Counted from the first letter of the stretch, positions 35,266-43,192 are shown. The stretch: 64,000 nucleotides of DNA from Deinococcus aquaticus (GCF_028622095.1 NZ_CP115165.1:1671501-1735500), one strand, 5' to 3'. Notes: generated by a model not told the origin, from the letters alone. A program made the numbers and translations.

Positions 35266-35340
35266 CCCCGTTCACCCCGTTTCCACCATTCACCCCGTCC
35301 GGCCTGAATAGCTGGGCGGGGTTCCTGCATTGTGGAAGGC

Positions 35341-36078
35341 ATGAGTAAGCAGAGACTAGACCGGGAAATTAAAGAGACACAGAAAGCCTTAGAAAACCTG
35401 CGGGCGGATGAATTGCAACTCGCCACACTGGAAGCTGAGAAGGCGGCCACACTGCGGGAATTGCAGAGCGGCAAGTCACGCGACTTCGCCCGCATGGCAG
35501 AGGTGGAAGGGCACCGCGCGGCCCTCGCCTCGATGCTGGAAGATCAGCGGGCAGAGATTGAGCGCACGGCCGCGCACCTGGAAGCCCTGGGCGTTCAGCG
35601 GGACCGGGAAGGGCACCTTGAGCGCGTCGAGTCCCTCGCGGCTCAGATTGAGCAGAGCCGCGCCCAGCTTCACGGCGGTCTGCGGGGGCTGGTGGAGAGT
35701 CTGACGCCGGAACTTGAGCGCCTGATAGGACTTCACGGCCGGTGGGCTGATCTGCGGGCGCAGTGGATCGAAACGGCCCGCGAGATGGGCGAAGTCACTA
35801 AGAATGACTGGGGGCGCTCTGTGGTGAGTGACGCCCTGCTGAGTGAGCTTCAGGGGCGGGGCGTGAATGTGGACGCGCTGCGCTACTCGCGGAACTTCCA
35901 GCCGGAGACAACCGCAGACGTGACCGACCCCCTGCCCCTTCAGATCGTAGAACCGTTCAGTTACGCGGCGTTCCCTGAGCGTGTCGAAACGTTCACCGGC
36001 ACCCTCTTCAGGGAGGCCCTGATCGGGTGGCACGCGGCCCGCAGTGACCGCGCACGGGCGCACCGGGGCGAGCTGTGA
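35341..36078 (+). CDS. Coiled-coil protein, unknown function
   Basis: 245 aa from ATG 35341, preceded by GGAAGG. Residues 1-130 are a long charged coiled coil (LDREIKETQKALENLRADELQLATLEAEKAATLREL...); the remainder is a mixed region with VESLTPELERLIGLHGRWADLRAQW. Possibly structural or DNA-associated; no family recognised. Confidence 0.7.
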   Translation: MSKQRLDREIKETQKALENLRADELQLATLEAEKAATLRELQSGKSRDFARMAEVEGHRAALASMLEDQRAEIERTAAHLEALGVQRDREGHLERVESLAAQIEQSRAQLHGGLRGLVESLTPELERLIGLHGRWADLRAQWIETAREMGEVTKNDWGRSVVSDALLSELQGRGVNVDALRYSRNFQPETTADVTDPLPLQIVEPFSYAAFPERVETFTGTLFREALIGWHAARSDRARAHRGEL

Positions 36079-36260
36079 CCGGCAAGCCGGACGGGGCGCT
36101 GGGGCTGCTGATCGCCCGTCTGTTCCCCAGGCCAGACCCGGCCCGCCGTCCGTATGACCCGCTGGAAGAGGTGCGCCGTCTGGCCCTGGGGCTGGAACGC
36201 GGGCAGGAAGAGGCCGGACGGGACCGCGCCCAGGTGGAAGAGGTGAAGCATGAACAGTGA
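36075..36260 (+). CDS. Small hypothetical protein
   Basis: 61 aa from GTG 36075 (GTGA overlap with the preceding stop), MTGKPDGALGLLIARLFPRPDPARRP..., ending in a charged helix. Overlaps the next start by 11 bases. Unknown function. Confidence 0.6.
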   Translation: MTGKPDGALGLLIARLFPRPDPARRPYDPLEEVRRLALGLERGQEEAGRDRAQVEEVKHEQ

Positions 36261-37209
36261 AAACTACGAAACAAACGCCGCCCCCGTCGAGCGTGACCCC
36301 AGGGGCGCAAACGCCCAGAGGCACGGCATCCTGAGTGAGCACGTCCCCCCGGCAGAGCGGGCCGCGTACCTCGCGCACGTCGAGGCGGTCAGGGCGTCGA
36401 GCGGCGCACGCGGCTACCTGCAAGAGCGCCTAGCAGAGCGGGCGGCCCTCGCCCTGTGGCGACTTGACCGCGTGGCCCGCTTTGAGGCGGCTGAATCCGC
36501 GAGTGAGCAGCGGCGCGTGCTTCAGGGCATCTCTGAAGCCGTCGAGTACGGGCACGCCGGGGCCGTCACCAAGGCATTCAACCGCCTTCACCGGATGGTG
36601 GGCGAGAGTGCCGCGTGTCTGCGGGCTGACCCGTCCCTGAGTGAAGCGGAAGCCCTGAGACTGGAAGGGACGGCCGCGCACCTGGAAGCCCTCGCGGCTG
36701 GGCATGACGGGGCGGGACTGTCTGACAATGAGTCTTACCCCGTGGGGTACGCCCTGGGCACGTACATGCTGACGGTGAAAGTGAAGCCGGGTGAGATGGT
36801 GCAGGCCATGACCGGCCGGAAGCCCAAAGCGGGGGACGTGGAAGCCGTCGAGTGTGGCGACTGGGAATATGAAGCGGAAGAGTTGCCGGGACTGGTCAGC
36901 CTGTGGCGTGCGCGACTGCCTGAGTTTGGGGACCGGGTGCTGCTGAGTCTCGCCCTGACGCAACGGGAACGCGCGGCGGGCGTGCGGGCGGCGGCCCTGG
37001 AAGCCCAGCATGTGAAGCGGGACGCCCTGAACCTCGCGGCCCTGCCTTCCGGTGAAGTGCTGGAGAAGGTCACGCGGTATGAAGCGCACCTTGAGCGGGT
37101 GCTGTACCGGGCCTTGCATGACCTGGAAGCGGCGCGGCGTCAGGATGAGGGACAGGACACGCCGGGGCCTCTGCGGGGCGTTGTGGACGCTGGCGAGCGG
37201 CACGCCTGA
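36250..37209 (+). CDS. Phage-type hypothetical protein with NAQRHGILS motif
   Basis: 319 aa, predominantly helical. The N-terminal RGANAQRHGILSEHVPPAERAAYLAHVEAVRASSG and LAERAALALWRLDRVARFEA, and the C-terminal VTRYEAHLERVLYRALHDLEAARRQ, resemble a set of phage/plasmid proteins that carry NAxxHGL(S) and a terminal RYExxxxRxxxRALxxL helix, sometimes annotated as terminase-small-subunit-like. That function is not shown. It is the last gene of the rightward operon; a 1.2-kb gene-free region follows. Confidence 0.65.
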   Translation: MNSENYETNAAPVERDPRGANAQRHGILSEHVPPAERAAYLAHVEAVRASSGARGYLQERLAERAALALWRLDRVARFEAAESASEQRRVLQGISEAVEYGHAGAVTKAFNRLHRMVGESAACLRADPSLSEAEALRLEGTAAHLEALAAGHDGAGLSDNESYPVGYALGTYMLTVKVKPGEMVQAMTGRKPKAGDVEAVECGDWEYEAEELPGLVSLWRARLPEFGDRVLLSLALTQRERAAGVRAAALEAQHVKRDALNLAALPSGEVLEKVTRYEAHLERVLYRALHDLEAARRQDEGQDTPGPLRGVVDAGERHA

Positions 37210-37241
37210 CCGGGCGGCACCCTGACAATTCCGAACATTTG

Positions 37242-37461
37242 CGCGGCCCTGGGATGACCTGGGGCCGCGTTCCTGTGCTCACTGGGGATATCCCCAGTCA
37301 CGGCGGGGCAGCTCATCTGTGAACGGTTCACAGATGCCGCGCTTCACTGTAAATAGTTGCAGTGAGGCGTCACTGTCCGATTCAGGCAGTGACCCGTCCA
37401 TCTGGCGGAATCCTCCAGATAGACCGGCACGCCTGGGGACACTGTTCAGAGTGTGGACAGT
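37242..37461. repeat. Row of consecutive palindromes sharing CTG-N10/11-CAG
   Basis: After a first hairpin (GCGGCCC...GGGGCCGC, 37242-37268) come six more. 37281-37298 is a perfect 18-bp palindrome. 37314-37336 has 11-bp arms and a 1-nt centre. 37340-37369 is a 10-bp stem with one wobble and loop 10. 37369-37393 is a 7-bp stem, loop 11. 37400-37420 is ATCTGG / CCAGAT. 37441-37461 is ACTGT-N11-ACAGT. Five of the six have CTG and CAG separated by exactly 10 or 11 nt; another such site is at 37789-37815. No coding sequence overlaps. An iteron/protein-binding array or a structured RNA are possible. Confidence 0.85.
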
Positions 37462-37508
37462 CTGACCGGCACACCTGACGGAAGCTAACGCCGTGCCGTG
37501 CGAGGTTC

Positions 37509-37900
37509 CGCCGTTTCAACCGGCAGCACACAGGTAAAGGCGGCACGTATGAGGGGGGCCGGACCCCCCGCTTACCGTCGATTCCACCGACCTATTCAGC
37601 CTGCACCATTTTGCCGGAGGGGACAAAATGATGTGATTCGCCCGCGCACGCGTGGGGGGCACACCCTGGAGTCAGATGGCTCCAGGGTCGGAGCCCTCGC
37701 GCCCGCGTGCGCGTGGGGGGCACACCTTCCGGTTGAAACGGCGGGTGGCAAGAGGTGGCAACTCGACGCGGTGCGACCTTCATCAAGTCTTAACTGTGCA
37801 TTTTGCTCAGTTAAGGAATTATTAAGAGGCCGGTATTTCTCAAGTTGAAACGGAGGGTGGCAAGAGGTGGCAACTCGACGGGGTGCCGGTTGAAACGGCG
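37509..37900. repeat. Cluster of direct and inverted repeats around an AT-rich core
   Basis: (i) 42-bp direct repeats at 37732-37773 and 37844-37885 with two mismatches. Between them is an AT-rich 70 bp that contains CTTAACTG / CAGTTAAG arms (37789-37796, 37808-37815). (ii) GCCGGTTGAAACGGCG at 37885-37900 recurs inverted at 37509-37524 and directly (15 of 16) at 37729-37743. (iii) 26-bp direct repeats with two mismatches at 37640-37665 and 37701-37726 enclose a hairpin CCCTGGAG / CTCCAGGG (37664-37671, 37680-37687). The layout resembles an iteron origin or a recombination/packaging site. No gene is supported here. Confidence 0.8.
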
Positions 37901-38385
37901 GCCCGAAGGATCCCGAAAGTCTGAGCGGTGCAGGTTGTGGCATTCCGCACAACCTCGCAGGAACGCGAGGCCCGCCCGTCCCTCTGTGTAAAGTTTGTCC
38001 GGCCTTTCTGTGTCAGCTTTGTACGCCCTGACCGCTGGAATAAGTCACGCTGGCTGCACTTTTTACCGGCGCGGGTAAATTGATCGGGGGCACTGTTGCT
38101 GATAGCAACGGCGGGCGCTGTGTGGACCTGTCATGGGGTGCGCCTGTGCCTGCACCTGTCATGGGGTCTGCCCTGACTTCCTGGGGTTGACCCCGAAAAC
38201 CTAAGCTGGCCTAAGTCTGGCGTAGGGTGCCCTATCGCCTGAATTGTCCGGTATCGCCACACGGGCACCGCTGGAAGTCCGCGCCTGGAAGCCTGGAATA
38301 AATGGAGCTGGCTACATGAATTGCCCCGCCCTGTGATCGGGGCGGGACTTTCTGCGGTGCGGGCTGTAAAGGGCAGAACCAGGCG
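37901..38385. other. Gene-free stretch with further hairpins and a 14-bp direct repeat
   Basis: AGGTTGTG / CACAACCT (37931-37954 region) and CCTCGC / GCGAGG follow each other; GTTGCT-GAT-AGCAAC is at about 38095-38109; ACCTGTCATGGGGT occurs at 38126-38139 and 38154-38167. No open frame here has a ribosome site or convincing codon use. Confidence 0.55.
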
Positions 38386-38667
38386 CTAGGGGGCGCGGCG
38401 CTCTGCCATGAGGTCACGCATGACCGCGCGGGCCTGATGCGCGGCCTCTTCCTCTGAGCCGGTCAGGAAGCCGGGGCGGGTGCCGTACACGTCGAGCCAC
38501 TCGCCCAGGGCGCGGGCGAGCACCTGAGCCATGTACGCTTCCGCGCCTTGATGCTCGATGACTGACAGGCGGCACGGGGCGCACAGCATCTCTTCCGTGC
38601 CGTGATCGTGCGTGAAGGGCGCGGCGTGCGGGGCGTCACACTGGGCGCAGATCGGGGCGGGCGTCAT
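38386..38667 (-). CDS. Small Cys-rich (zinc-finger-like) protein
   Basis: 93 aa: CAQCDAPHAAPF...EEMLCAPC holds two CxxC pairs, a likely zinc ribbon, followed by a helical region with YMAQVLARALGEWLDVYG. Similar layout to the next gene upstream, so the two may be paralogues. Starts at an ATGA overlap. Last gene of the leftward operon. Confidence 0.7.
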   Translation of the reverse strand: MTPAPICAQCDAPHAAPFTHDHGTEEMLCAPCRLSVIEHQGAEAYMAQVLARALGEWLDVYGTRPGFLTGSEEEAAHQARAVMRDLMAERRAP

Positions 38668-38960
38668 GCCTGACCGCCTGTGATGCGGTGCAGGTAGGCG
38701 AGGGCGTTTTCATCCGGTTCACCGGCAGGGCCGCCCCAGGCTTCCCCTTCACAGGCGAGCAGGGCCGCGAGTTCCACGGGCCGGAACGTGTGCGCCCAGT
38801 GCGCGGCCCACTGCCGGACAACGGGGGTCATGAGTTCGTGCAGGTGCGAGGCGGCCGCCTCTTCTAGCCCTACCTGAGCGGTGCAGGCGGGGCACAGGGG
38901 CGTTTCCCTGAAGGGCAGGGCGGGCACGTCCCCGCAGCGGTCACAGGTGGCGGCCGTCAC
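38664..38960 (-). CDS. Small Cys-rich (zinc-finger-like) protein
   Basis: 98 aa from GTG 38958-38960: CDRCGDVPALPFRETPLCPAC is a CxxC-x13-CxxC zinc ribbon; the rest is helical (SHLHELMTPVVRQWAAHWAHTF). Overlaps both neighbours by four bases. Function unknown; probably a DNA-binding or adaptor protein of the element. Confidence 0.7.
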   Translation of the reverse strand: MTAATCDRCGDVPALPFRETPLCPACTAQVGLEEAAASHLHELMTPVVRQWAAHWAHTFRPVELAALLACEGEAWGGPAGEPDENALAYLHRITGGQA

Positions 38961-39136
38961 GCGCGGGCCTCTTCCAGTGCGCGGGTGTGCCCGGTCTGGA
39001 TTGCGTCGAGCTGGGCGAGTTCCGCCGTGAGCTGGGCGCGGCGTTCCTCGATACGGGCGAGTGCGGCGCGGCGCTCTGCGGGGGTCAGGGTGGCGTGCTG
39101 TGCGGCGCGGGCGGTCTGTTCGTGGGTGTCAGTCAT
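38957..39136 (-). CDS. Small helical protein of 59 residues
   Basis: ATG 39134-39136; MTDTHEQTARAAQHATLTPAERRAALARIEERRAQL..., a charged helical/coiled-coil peptide. Its TGA stop overlaps the next GTG start by four bases (GTGA), which supports it as a real gene. GGACACC lies before the ATG; no strong ribosome site. Confidence 0.6.
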   Translation of the reverse strand: MTDTHEQTARAAQHATLTPAERRAALARIEERRAQLTAELAQLDAIQTGHTRALEEARA

Positions 39137-39197
39137 GGTGTCCTCTGGGGGTGTGAGTGAAGGGGGGGCGTCATCCGGTGACGCCCCCGGTGAGGGG

Positions 39198-39641
39198 TCA
39201 GGCGGCGGTGCGGGCCTGGGGGTACAGGCGGCACAGGTGCGCCCAGACGGTGCGGGCTTCCTGTTCGGTGAGGGTGGCGAGACTGGGCAGGGGTGCCCAC
39301 TCGCCCAGGGCGGCGGCCGCGAGGGCGTAATGCTGGGCGCTGGGAAGCCCCAGGCGGCCCATGAGGCGGTGCAGGCGGGCGGCGCGGGGCTTCCCGATGG
39401 TGGGGGCCGGTTCGGGGGTGCGGTACTCGCTGACCAGTTCGGTACGGGTGGCGTAGTGCAGGACGCGCACGGCGTCAGCGACGGGGGCGGGCTGGCCGTC
39501 GAGCTGGGCAGTCAGGGTGCCGTGCTGATCGGCAGTCAGGGTGACGGTGTGCAGGGTGTCGCCCCAGTATTCCCCGTGGGGGCGGTGTTCCGTGACCGTT
39601 TCCCAGGTGCGCGTGATGTTGCGGGGCTTGCTATCTTTCAT
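39198..39641 (-). CDS. Hypothetical protein, first gene of the leftward operon
   Basis: 147 aa: MKDSKPRNITRTWETVTEHRPHGEYWGDTLHTVTLTADQHGTLTAQLDG..., a beta-rich N-terminus and helical C-terminus (LATLTEQEARTVWAHLCRLYPQ). GGAA-type ribosome site before the ATG. It is divergent from the XRE repressor gene and transcribed away from the triple operator. No family recognised. Confidence 0.7.
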   Translation of the reverse strand: MKDSKPRNITRTWETVTEHRPHGEYWGDTLHTVTLTADQHGTLTAQLDGQPAPVADAVRVLHYATRTELVSEYRTPEPAPTIGKPRAARLHRLMGRLGLPSAQHYALAAAALGEWAPLPSLATLTEQEARTVWAHLCRLYPQARTAA

Positions 39642-39720
39642 GGTGATTCCTTCCGAACGTGGGAGTCAGAGAAGGCCGGGAACTGTAGGAGGTGACCGGC
39701 CTTTCTGCTGTTGATATTAT

Positions 39721-39786
39721 TAGGCATAGTGCCTATACTGTCAATAGGCAAAGTGCCTATAAGACAAGGGAAGGCAGAGCGCCTAA
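39721..39786. promoter_or_regulatory. Triple operator between divergent genes
   Basis: Two near-identical palindromes TAGGCATAGTGCCTAT... (39721-39736) and TAGGCAAAGTGCCTAT (39745-39760), 24 bp apart, plus a weaker third site AGGCAGAGCGCCT around 39772-39786. They lie immediately upstream of the XRE gene (ATG 39803) and 80 bp before the divergent start at 39641, the arrangement of a phage-type repressor operator. Confidence 0.75.
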
Positions 39787-39802
39787 CCTAGACTCAGGGG
39801 GA

Positions 39803-40048
39803 ATGAACGTGAATGAAGAAATCCGCGCCCGTATACGCGAGGAAATGAACCGGCAGAACATCACGCAAGCTGAACTTGCGCGGCGGCTGGGCGTAAAACA
39901 GCCTTCAGTCGCTCAGATCATGAGCGGGAAGCGCGGCACCATGCCTGAAAGCCTGCTCGACTTGCTAGGCGCTCTGGGGCTGACCCTGAAGGCCGTTCCG
40001 ATTGACGCACAGGCAGAGCGCCCAGGCGGTGCAGGTGATGAACATTGA
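39803..40048 (+). CDS. XRE-family repressor
   Basis: 81 aa: EEIRARIREEMNRQNITQAELARRLGVKQPSVAQIMSGKRGTMPESLLDLLGALGLTL is a complete Cro/C1-type HTH. It probably binds the three TAGGCA-TGCCTA sites just upstream and controls itself and the leftward operon. GGGGGA precedes the ATG. Confidence 0.9.
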   Translation: MNVNEEIRARIREEMNRQNITQAELARRLGVKQPSVAQIMSGKRGTMPESLLDLLGALGLTLKAVPIDAQAERPGGAGDEH

Positions 40049-40099
40049 CCGTCAGGCCCGCTTGAACGTTCACCCGTAAAAAGTGCGTCTGGGACACGC

Positions 40100-40134
40100 C
40101 CGGTGTACGTGGTGAACTTGGTGTAGGTTGATTC
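40100..40134 (-). repeat. 35-bp repeat, copy before the integrase
   Basis: Inverted relative to 34279-34313, two mismatches. On the minus strand it would encode ESTYTKFTTYTG, but the frame around it has no other primase similarity. It lies in the 114-bp gap between the repressor and integrase genes. Confidence 0.85.
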
Positions 40135-40162
40135 CTTTCCTTTATGGGTGCGGGGGCAGACA

Positions 40163-41365
40163 GTGGCAAGAAAGGGTGACAAGCCCAAGAGAGGGAACGG
40201 GCGCGGGTCAATCCGTCGCCTGACCTCTGGGCGGTATCAGTGGCGGGCAACCGTCGAGCTTCCGAACGGCGAAGTGCAGCGGGTCAGCGGAACCGCAGAC
40301 ACGAAAACAGAAGCAGAGGAAGCACTGAGCCAAGTGCGAACAGACGTAAGGCGCGGTCAGTTCACCGTGACGCCGCAGACGACCCTGAAGGAATACGTGC
40401 TCGCGTGGCATGACCTACGCCGTGACGCCCAGGCAGCGAAGTACAGCCACGGGCAGAAAAACATGATTGACACGCACATTGTCCCCGCGCTGGGCGGGCG
40501 GAAACTTGCCAGCATCACGCCGCGTGACCTGGAAGTGTTCTACTCGGAACTTCAGCACCGTGACGAGCGCCGGACAAAAACGCTTGGGAAGCCCCTCAGT
40601 GATTCCATGAAAAGGCAGGTTCACAACATCATGCGGCAGGTGTTCGCGGAAGCCGTCAGGCATGGCGACCTTCTGCGGAATCCCGCAGACGTGGTGCGCC
40701 CCAGGTACACCCGCGAGGCTGCACAGGATGAAACGTCGAAAGCCTGGACAGAGGAAGAGGCAGGGCGCTTCTATGCCGTGGCAAGGCAGGACCGGCGCGG
40801 TGTGGCCTTCTGCTTCATGCTCTCGACGGGAATGCGGATAGGGGAGACTCTGGGGCTACGGTGGGAGAACGTAGACGTGGAAAACGGGCTGGTGCATGTG
40901 CGGGAAGCCCTGGTCAGTCTGAGCGGGAAGGCGCACCGGACCACCCCGAAAACGGCGCGGTCACGCCGGACCATCCGTGTATCAGGGGACGCCCTGACCA
41001 TCCTGCGAGACATGCCGGGGCAAGTGCAGCTCGACAGGGAAGCCCAGGGGGTGCGGTATGTGGGCAGTGACGCCGTATTCACCACCTCGCGCGGTCTGCC
41101 CATCCTGCCGGACAACGTTTACAAGCTGATGCAAGCCCTCTGCCAAAAGGCGGGAGTGACGTACAAGGGGACGCACGTACTCCGGCACAGCTTTATTTCC
41201 ATTCACGGGCAGAAGGGACAGGCCGTCGAGGTCATTAGTGCCCATGTAGGACACGCCCGCGCCTCATTCACACAGGACAGGTACAGGACCGTATTCCAGA
41301 AGGAACGCGAGGCCCTGACTCTGGACTTTGCACCTCTCACGAAAGACTCAGAAGAGGAAGTCTAG
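40163..41365 (+). CDS. Tyrosine recombinase (phage-type integrase)
   Basis: 400 aa. N-terminal arm-binding domain (GSIRRLTSGRYQWRATVELPNGE...), SAM-like core-binding domain (TLKEYVLAWHDLRR...LLRNPADVVRPRY), and catalytic domain with Arg in LSTGMRIGETLGLRW, Lys in TPKTARSRRTIR, H-x-x-R in HVLRHSF, His in HVGHA and Tyr in QDRYRTVF. All catalytic residues are present. I prefer GTG 40163, with GGGGG seven bases before it; an upstream in-frame GTG is at 40148. It ends 96 bp before the right att repeat, with three arm-like GTTGGGCAC repeats in between. Confidence 0.95.
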   Translation: MARKGDKPKRGNGRGSIRRLTSGRYQWRATVELPNGEVQRVSGTADTKTEAEEALSQVRTDVRRGQFTVTPQTTLKEYVLAWHDLRRDAQAAKYSHGQKNMIDTHIVPALGGRKLASITPRDLEVFYSELQHRDERRTKTLGKPLSDSMKRQVHNIMRQVFAEAVRHGDLLRNPADVVRPRYTREAAQDETSKAWTEEEAGRFYAVARQDRRGVAFCFMLSTGMRIGETLGLRWENVDVENGLVHVREALVSLSGKAHRTTPKTARSRRTIRVSGDALTILRDMPGQVQLDREAQGVRYVGSDAVFTTSRGLPILPDNVYKLMQALCQKAGVTYKGTHVLRHSFISIHGQKGQAVEVISAHVGHARASFTQDRYRTVFQKEREALTLDFAPLTKDSEEEV

Positions 41366-41372
41366 GAATGCC

Positions 41373-41420
41373 GTTGGGCACGGGTTGGGCACGCCAGAGG
41401 GGGCGCGGTGTGTTGGGCAC
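41373..41420. promoter_or_regulatory. Putative integrase arm-binding sites, right arm
   Basis: GTTGGGCAC at 41373-41381, 41384-41392 and 41412-41420, the same nonamer as at the left end (30711, 30722). The first two have the same 11-bp spacing as the left pair. Confidence 0.65.
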
Positions 41421-41438
41421 GCGAGACAAACGAAAAAA

Positions 41439-41455
41439 CCCCCTCTGGGAGGGGG
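41439..41455 (-). terminator. Element-supplied terminator behind tRNA-Asn
   Basis: CCCCCTC (41439-41445), TGG, GAGGGGG (41449-41455), with six A on the left, i.e. a T6 run on the minus strand. It lies seven bases after the CCA end of tRNA-Asn, replacing the original terminator now stranded at 30503-30520. Confidence 0.8.
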
Positions 41456-41461
41456 TTTGCA

Positions 41462-41540
<79 letters not shown>

Positions 41541-41570
41541 CTGTGGCGGGCCGTTTCCGGCGCGAGAGGG

Positions 41571-41599
41571 ATAGTAGCACGCACCCATATGCCGCGCAA
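41571..41599 (-). promoter_or_regulatory. tRNA-Asn promoter
   Basis: On the minus strand TTGCGC (41594-41599), 17-bp spacer, TACTAT (41571-41576), about 34 nt before the tRNA 5' end. Confidence 0.65.
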
Positions 41600-41679
41600 G
41601 CCCTCCGGGTGTGAGGCCCCCACCTGTCCAGACACCCGGCCCGGTTCAGGGCCAGTTCGGGGCTGGTCCGGGGGCCAGT

Positions 41680-42207
41680 TCAGGCCTGAGCGCCGCCCGG
41701 CATGATGGTTTCCGGCGTCACGCCCAGCCGGTCCAATGCCTCCTGCCAGCGCTCCCCGGCGGGCACGTCCCACAGCAGCTCCGGGGTGTCCTGCTCCACC
41801 CACACCCAGCTGCCCTCACGGGCTTCCTCGGTCAGTTGCCCCGCGCCCCACCCGGCGTACCCGAGGACCAGCATGAAGCGCTGCCCCGAGGCCATCACGG
41901 CGCGCAGCACGTCCAGACTGCTGGACACGTTCAGGTCCGCCGTCAGCCGCATCTCGCCGTCCAGGCCCACGGGTTGCGGGTACAGGCACCACCCGAGCGT
42001 CGGGTCGACCGGGCCGCCCATCCAGGCTGGATCGGGTTGTCCCGGCGTGTCGGGCAGCAGGTCGCTGACACTCTGGCCCATGGGGGCGTTCACGATCAGG
42101 CCCATCGCGCCCTGCCGGTCGTGTTCCAGCAGCAGGATCACCGCGCCCCCGAACACCTCGCCGCGCAGGTGCGGGCTCGCCACGAGAAAAGTCAGTGGGC
42201 CGCTCAT
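41680..42207 (-). CDS. yqgE: YqgE/AlgH family protein (UPF0301)
   Basis: 175 aa. GPLTFLVASPHLRGEVFGGAVILLLEHDRQGAMGLIVNAPMG is the YqgE signature, followed by the WMGGPVDPTLGWCLY and GYAGWGAGQLTEEAREGSWVWV motifs. The biochemical role is unsettled; relatives influence alginate and other gene expression. A TATCCT hexamer ends 8 nt before the ATG; an in-frame GTG directly precedes it. Confidence 0.93.
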   Translation of the reverse strand: MSGPLTFLVASPHLRGEVFGGAVILLLEHDRQGAMGLIVNAPMGQSVSDLLPDTPGQPDPAWMGGPVDPTLGWCLYPQPVGLDGEMRLTADLNVSSSLDVLRAVMASGQRFMLVLGYAGWGAGQLTEEAREGSWVWVEQDTPELLWDVPAGERWQEALDRLGVTPETIMPGGAQA

Positions 42208-42263
42208 CACCCGGCAGGATACCGCGCCCTGAGCGGCTGTTCGGGAATGTCCAGCAGGAACGT

Positions 42264-43136
42264 TCAGTACGTGATGCGCCGCGTGACGGTCATGAACGTC
42301 TGCCCCTGCATGGTGCCGGTCTGCGCCGTCCAGTTACCCCGGTCGTCGTAGGTGAAGGCCCACTGTTCCTGCACGTCGCCCAGGTCGGCCATGCGGATGC
42401 GCGTCACGCGCCCGGCCGGGTCGGTGTCCATCAGTTGCGCGGGAAGAAGCTCACCGTTCGCGCGGTCCTCCACGCGGATGCCCGTGCCGTCCGGGGCGTA
42501 GGTGTACGTGGTCTGGCGGGTACTGCCTGCGCCTGATCCGGGGAGGCTGACGGTGATCTCCCGCCGGATCAGGCGGCCGCGTTCATCCAGCCGCGCGGTC
42601 GTCACCTGGGACACGGCCCCGGCGCGCGTGACCCGCTCCACCACCTGCCGGTTCGCGGTGGAGTAGGTGCAGCTGACCTGTTCCTTCACAGCCTGGAAGG
42701 TTTCAGTCTCCCAGACGCCGCTGTAGCCCGTCAGCCGCCCCTGCGCGTCGAAGGTCAACGTGATCGGCTCGCGCGGCTGCTTCTGCAACTGCGCGAGCGT
42801 GACACTCTTCCCGCTGAACACGCCCTCCAGGCCGACCCAGGCGCGCTGGTAGCTGGTCTTGCCGGTCAGGGTCAGCAGCGTCCGGGTCTGGTCGCCCGGG
42901 GCCTGCGTCTGGATCTGCGTCAGGCGGCCGCTCTGGAAGGTGAACGTGCGGGTAGTGGTGCGTGGGGGCTCGTCCGGCGCGGCGGGATTCGCTTCGCTGC
43001 GAATCTCGGTCACCTGCCGTGGGGTGCCCATCAGCCGGGGCAGCAGCGTGCGGTCCTCGCCGGGCACGTCGAAACAGTACGCGGCGTGGGCCATGCCCAG
43101 GGTCGCAAGCAGCAGCAGGGTCAGGAGGCGGCGCAT
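42264..43136 (-). CDS. Exported protein with YD/RHS-like beta repeats
   Basis: 290 aa with signal peptide MRRLLTLLLLATLGMAHA. Segments such as LTFDAQGRLTGYSGVWE, ARLDERGRLIRREITV and FTYDDRGNWTAQTGTMQG follow the YD-repeat pattern (Y/F-D-x-x-G-x-L/W) known from RHS proteins, here without any toxin domain. Single Cys residues lie at the mature N-terminus (AYCFD) and in VSCTYS. The ATG is 8 nt after TATGCT. Probably periplasmic or surface; function unknown. Confidence 0.75.
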   Translation of the reverse strand: MRRLLTLLLLATLGMAHAAYCFDVPGEDRTLLPRLMGTPRQVTEIRSEANPAAPDEPPRTTTRTFTFQSGRLTQIQTQAPGDQTRTLLTLTGKTSYQRAWVGLEGVFSGKSVTLAQLQKQPREPITLTFDAQGRLTGYSGVWETETFQAVKEQVSCTYSTANRQVVERVTRAGAVSQVTTARLDERGRLIRREITVSLPGSGAGSTRQTTYTYAPDGTGIRVEDRANGELLPAQLMDTDPAGRVTRIRMADLGDVQEQWAFTYDDRGNWTAQTGTMQGQTFMTVTRRITY

Positions 43137-43192
43137 CGGCCCGCAGCATAGCTTCACCCTGGCAGAGCTGCGCCCGTGCCGGAACAGAAAAA

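Noticed and set aside
37498..37848. 116-codon plus-strand frame and minus-strand frames in the repeat-rich region
   Set aside because: They are made up of the direct repeats and hairpins and have no ribosome site; codon use is unlike neighbouring genes.
37281..37900. Possible CRISPR array
   Set aside because: The inverted repeats differ in sequence, spacing is irregular, the direct repeats are only two copies, and there are no cas genes.
39913..40188. 91-codon minus-strand frame with STYTKFTTYTG
   Set aside because: Only the 35-bp repeat resembles the primase; the rest is antisense to the repressor gene and has no ribosome site.
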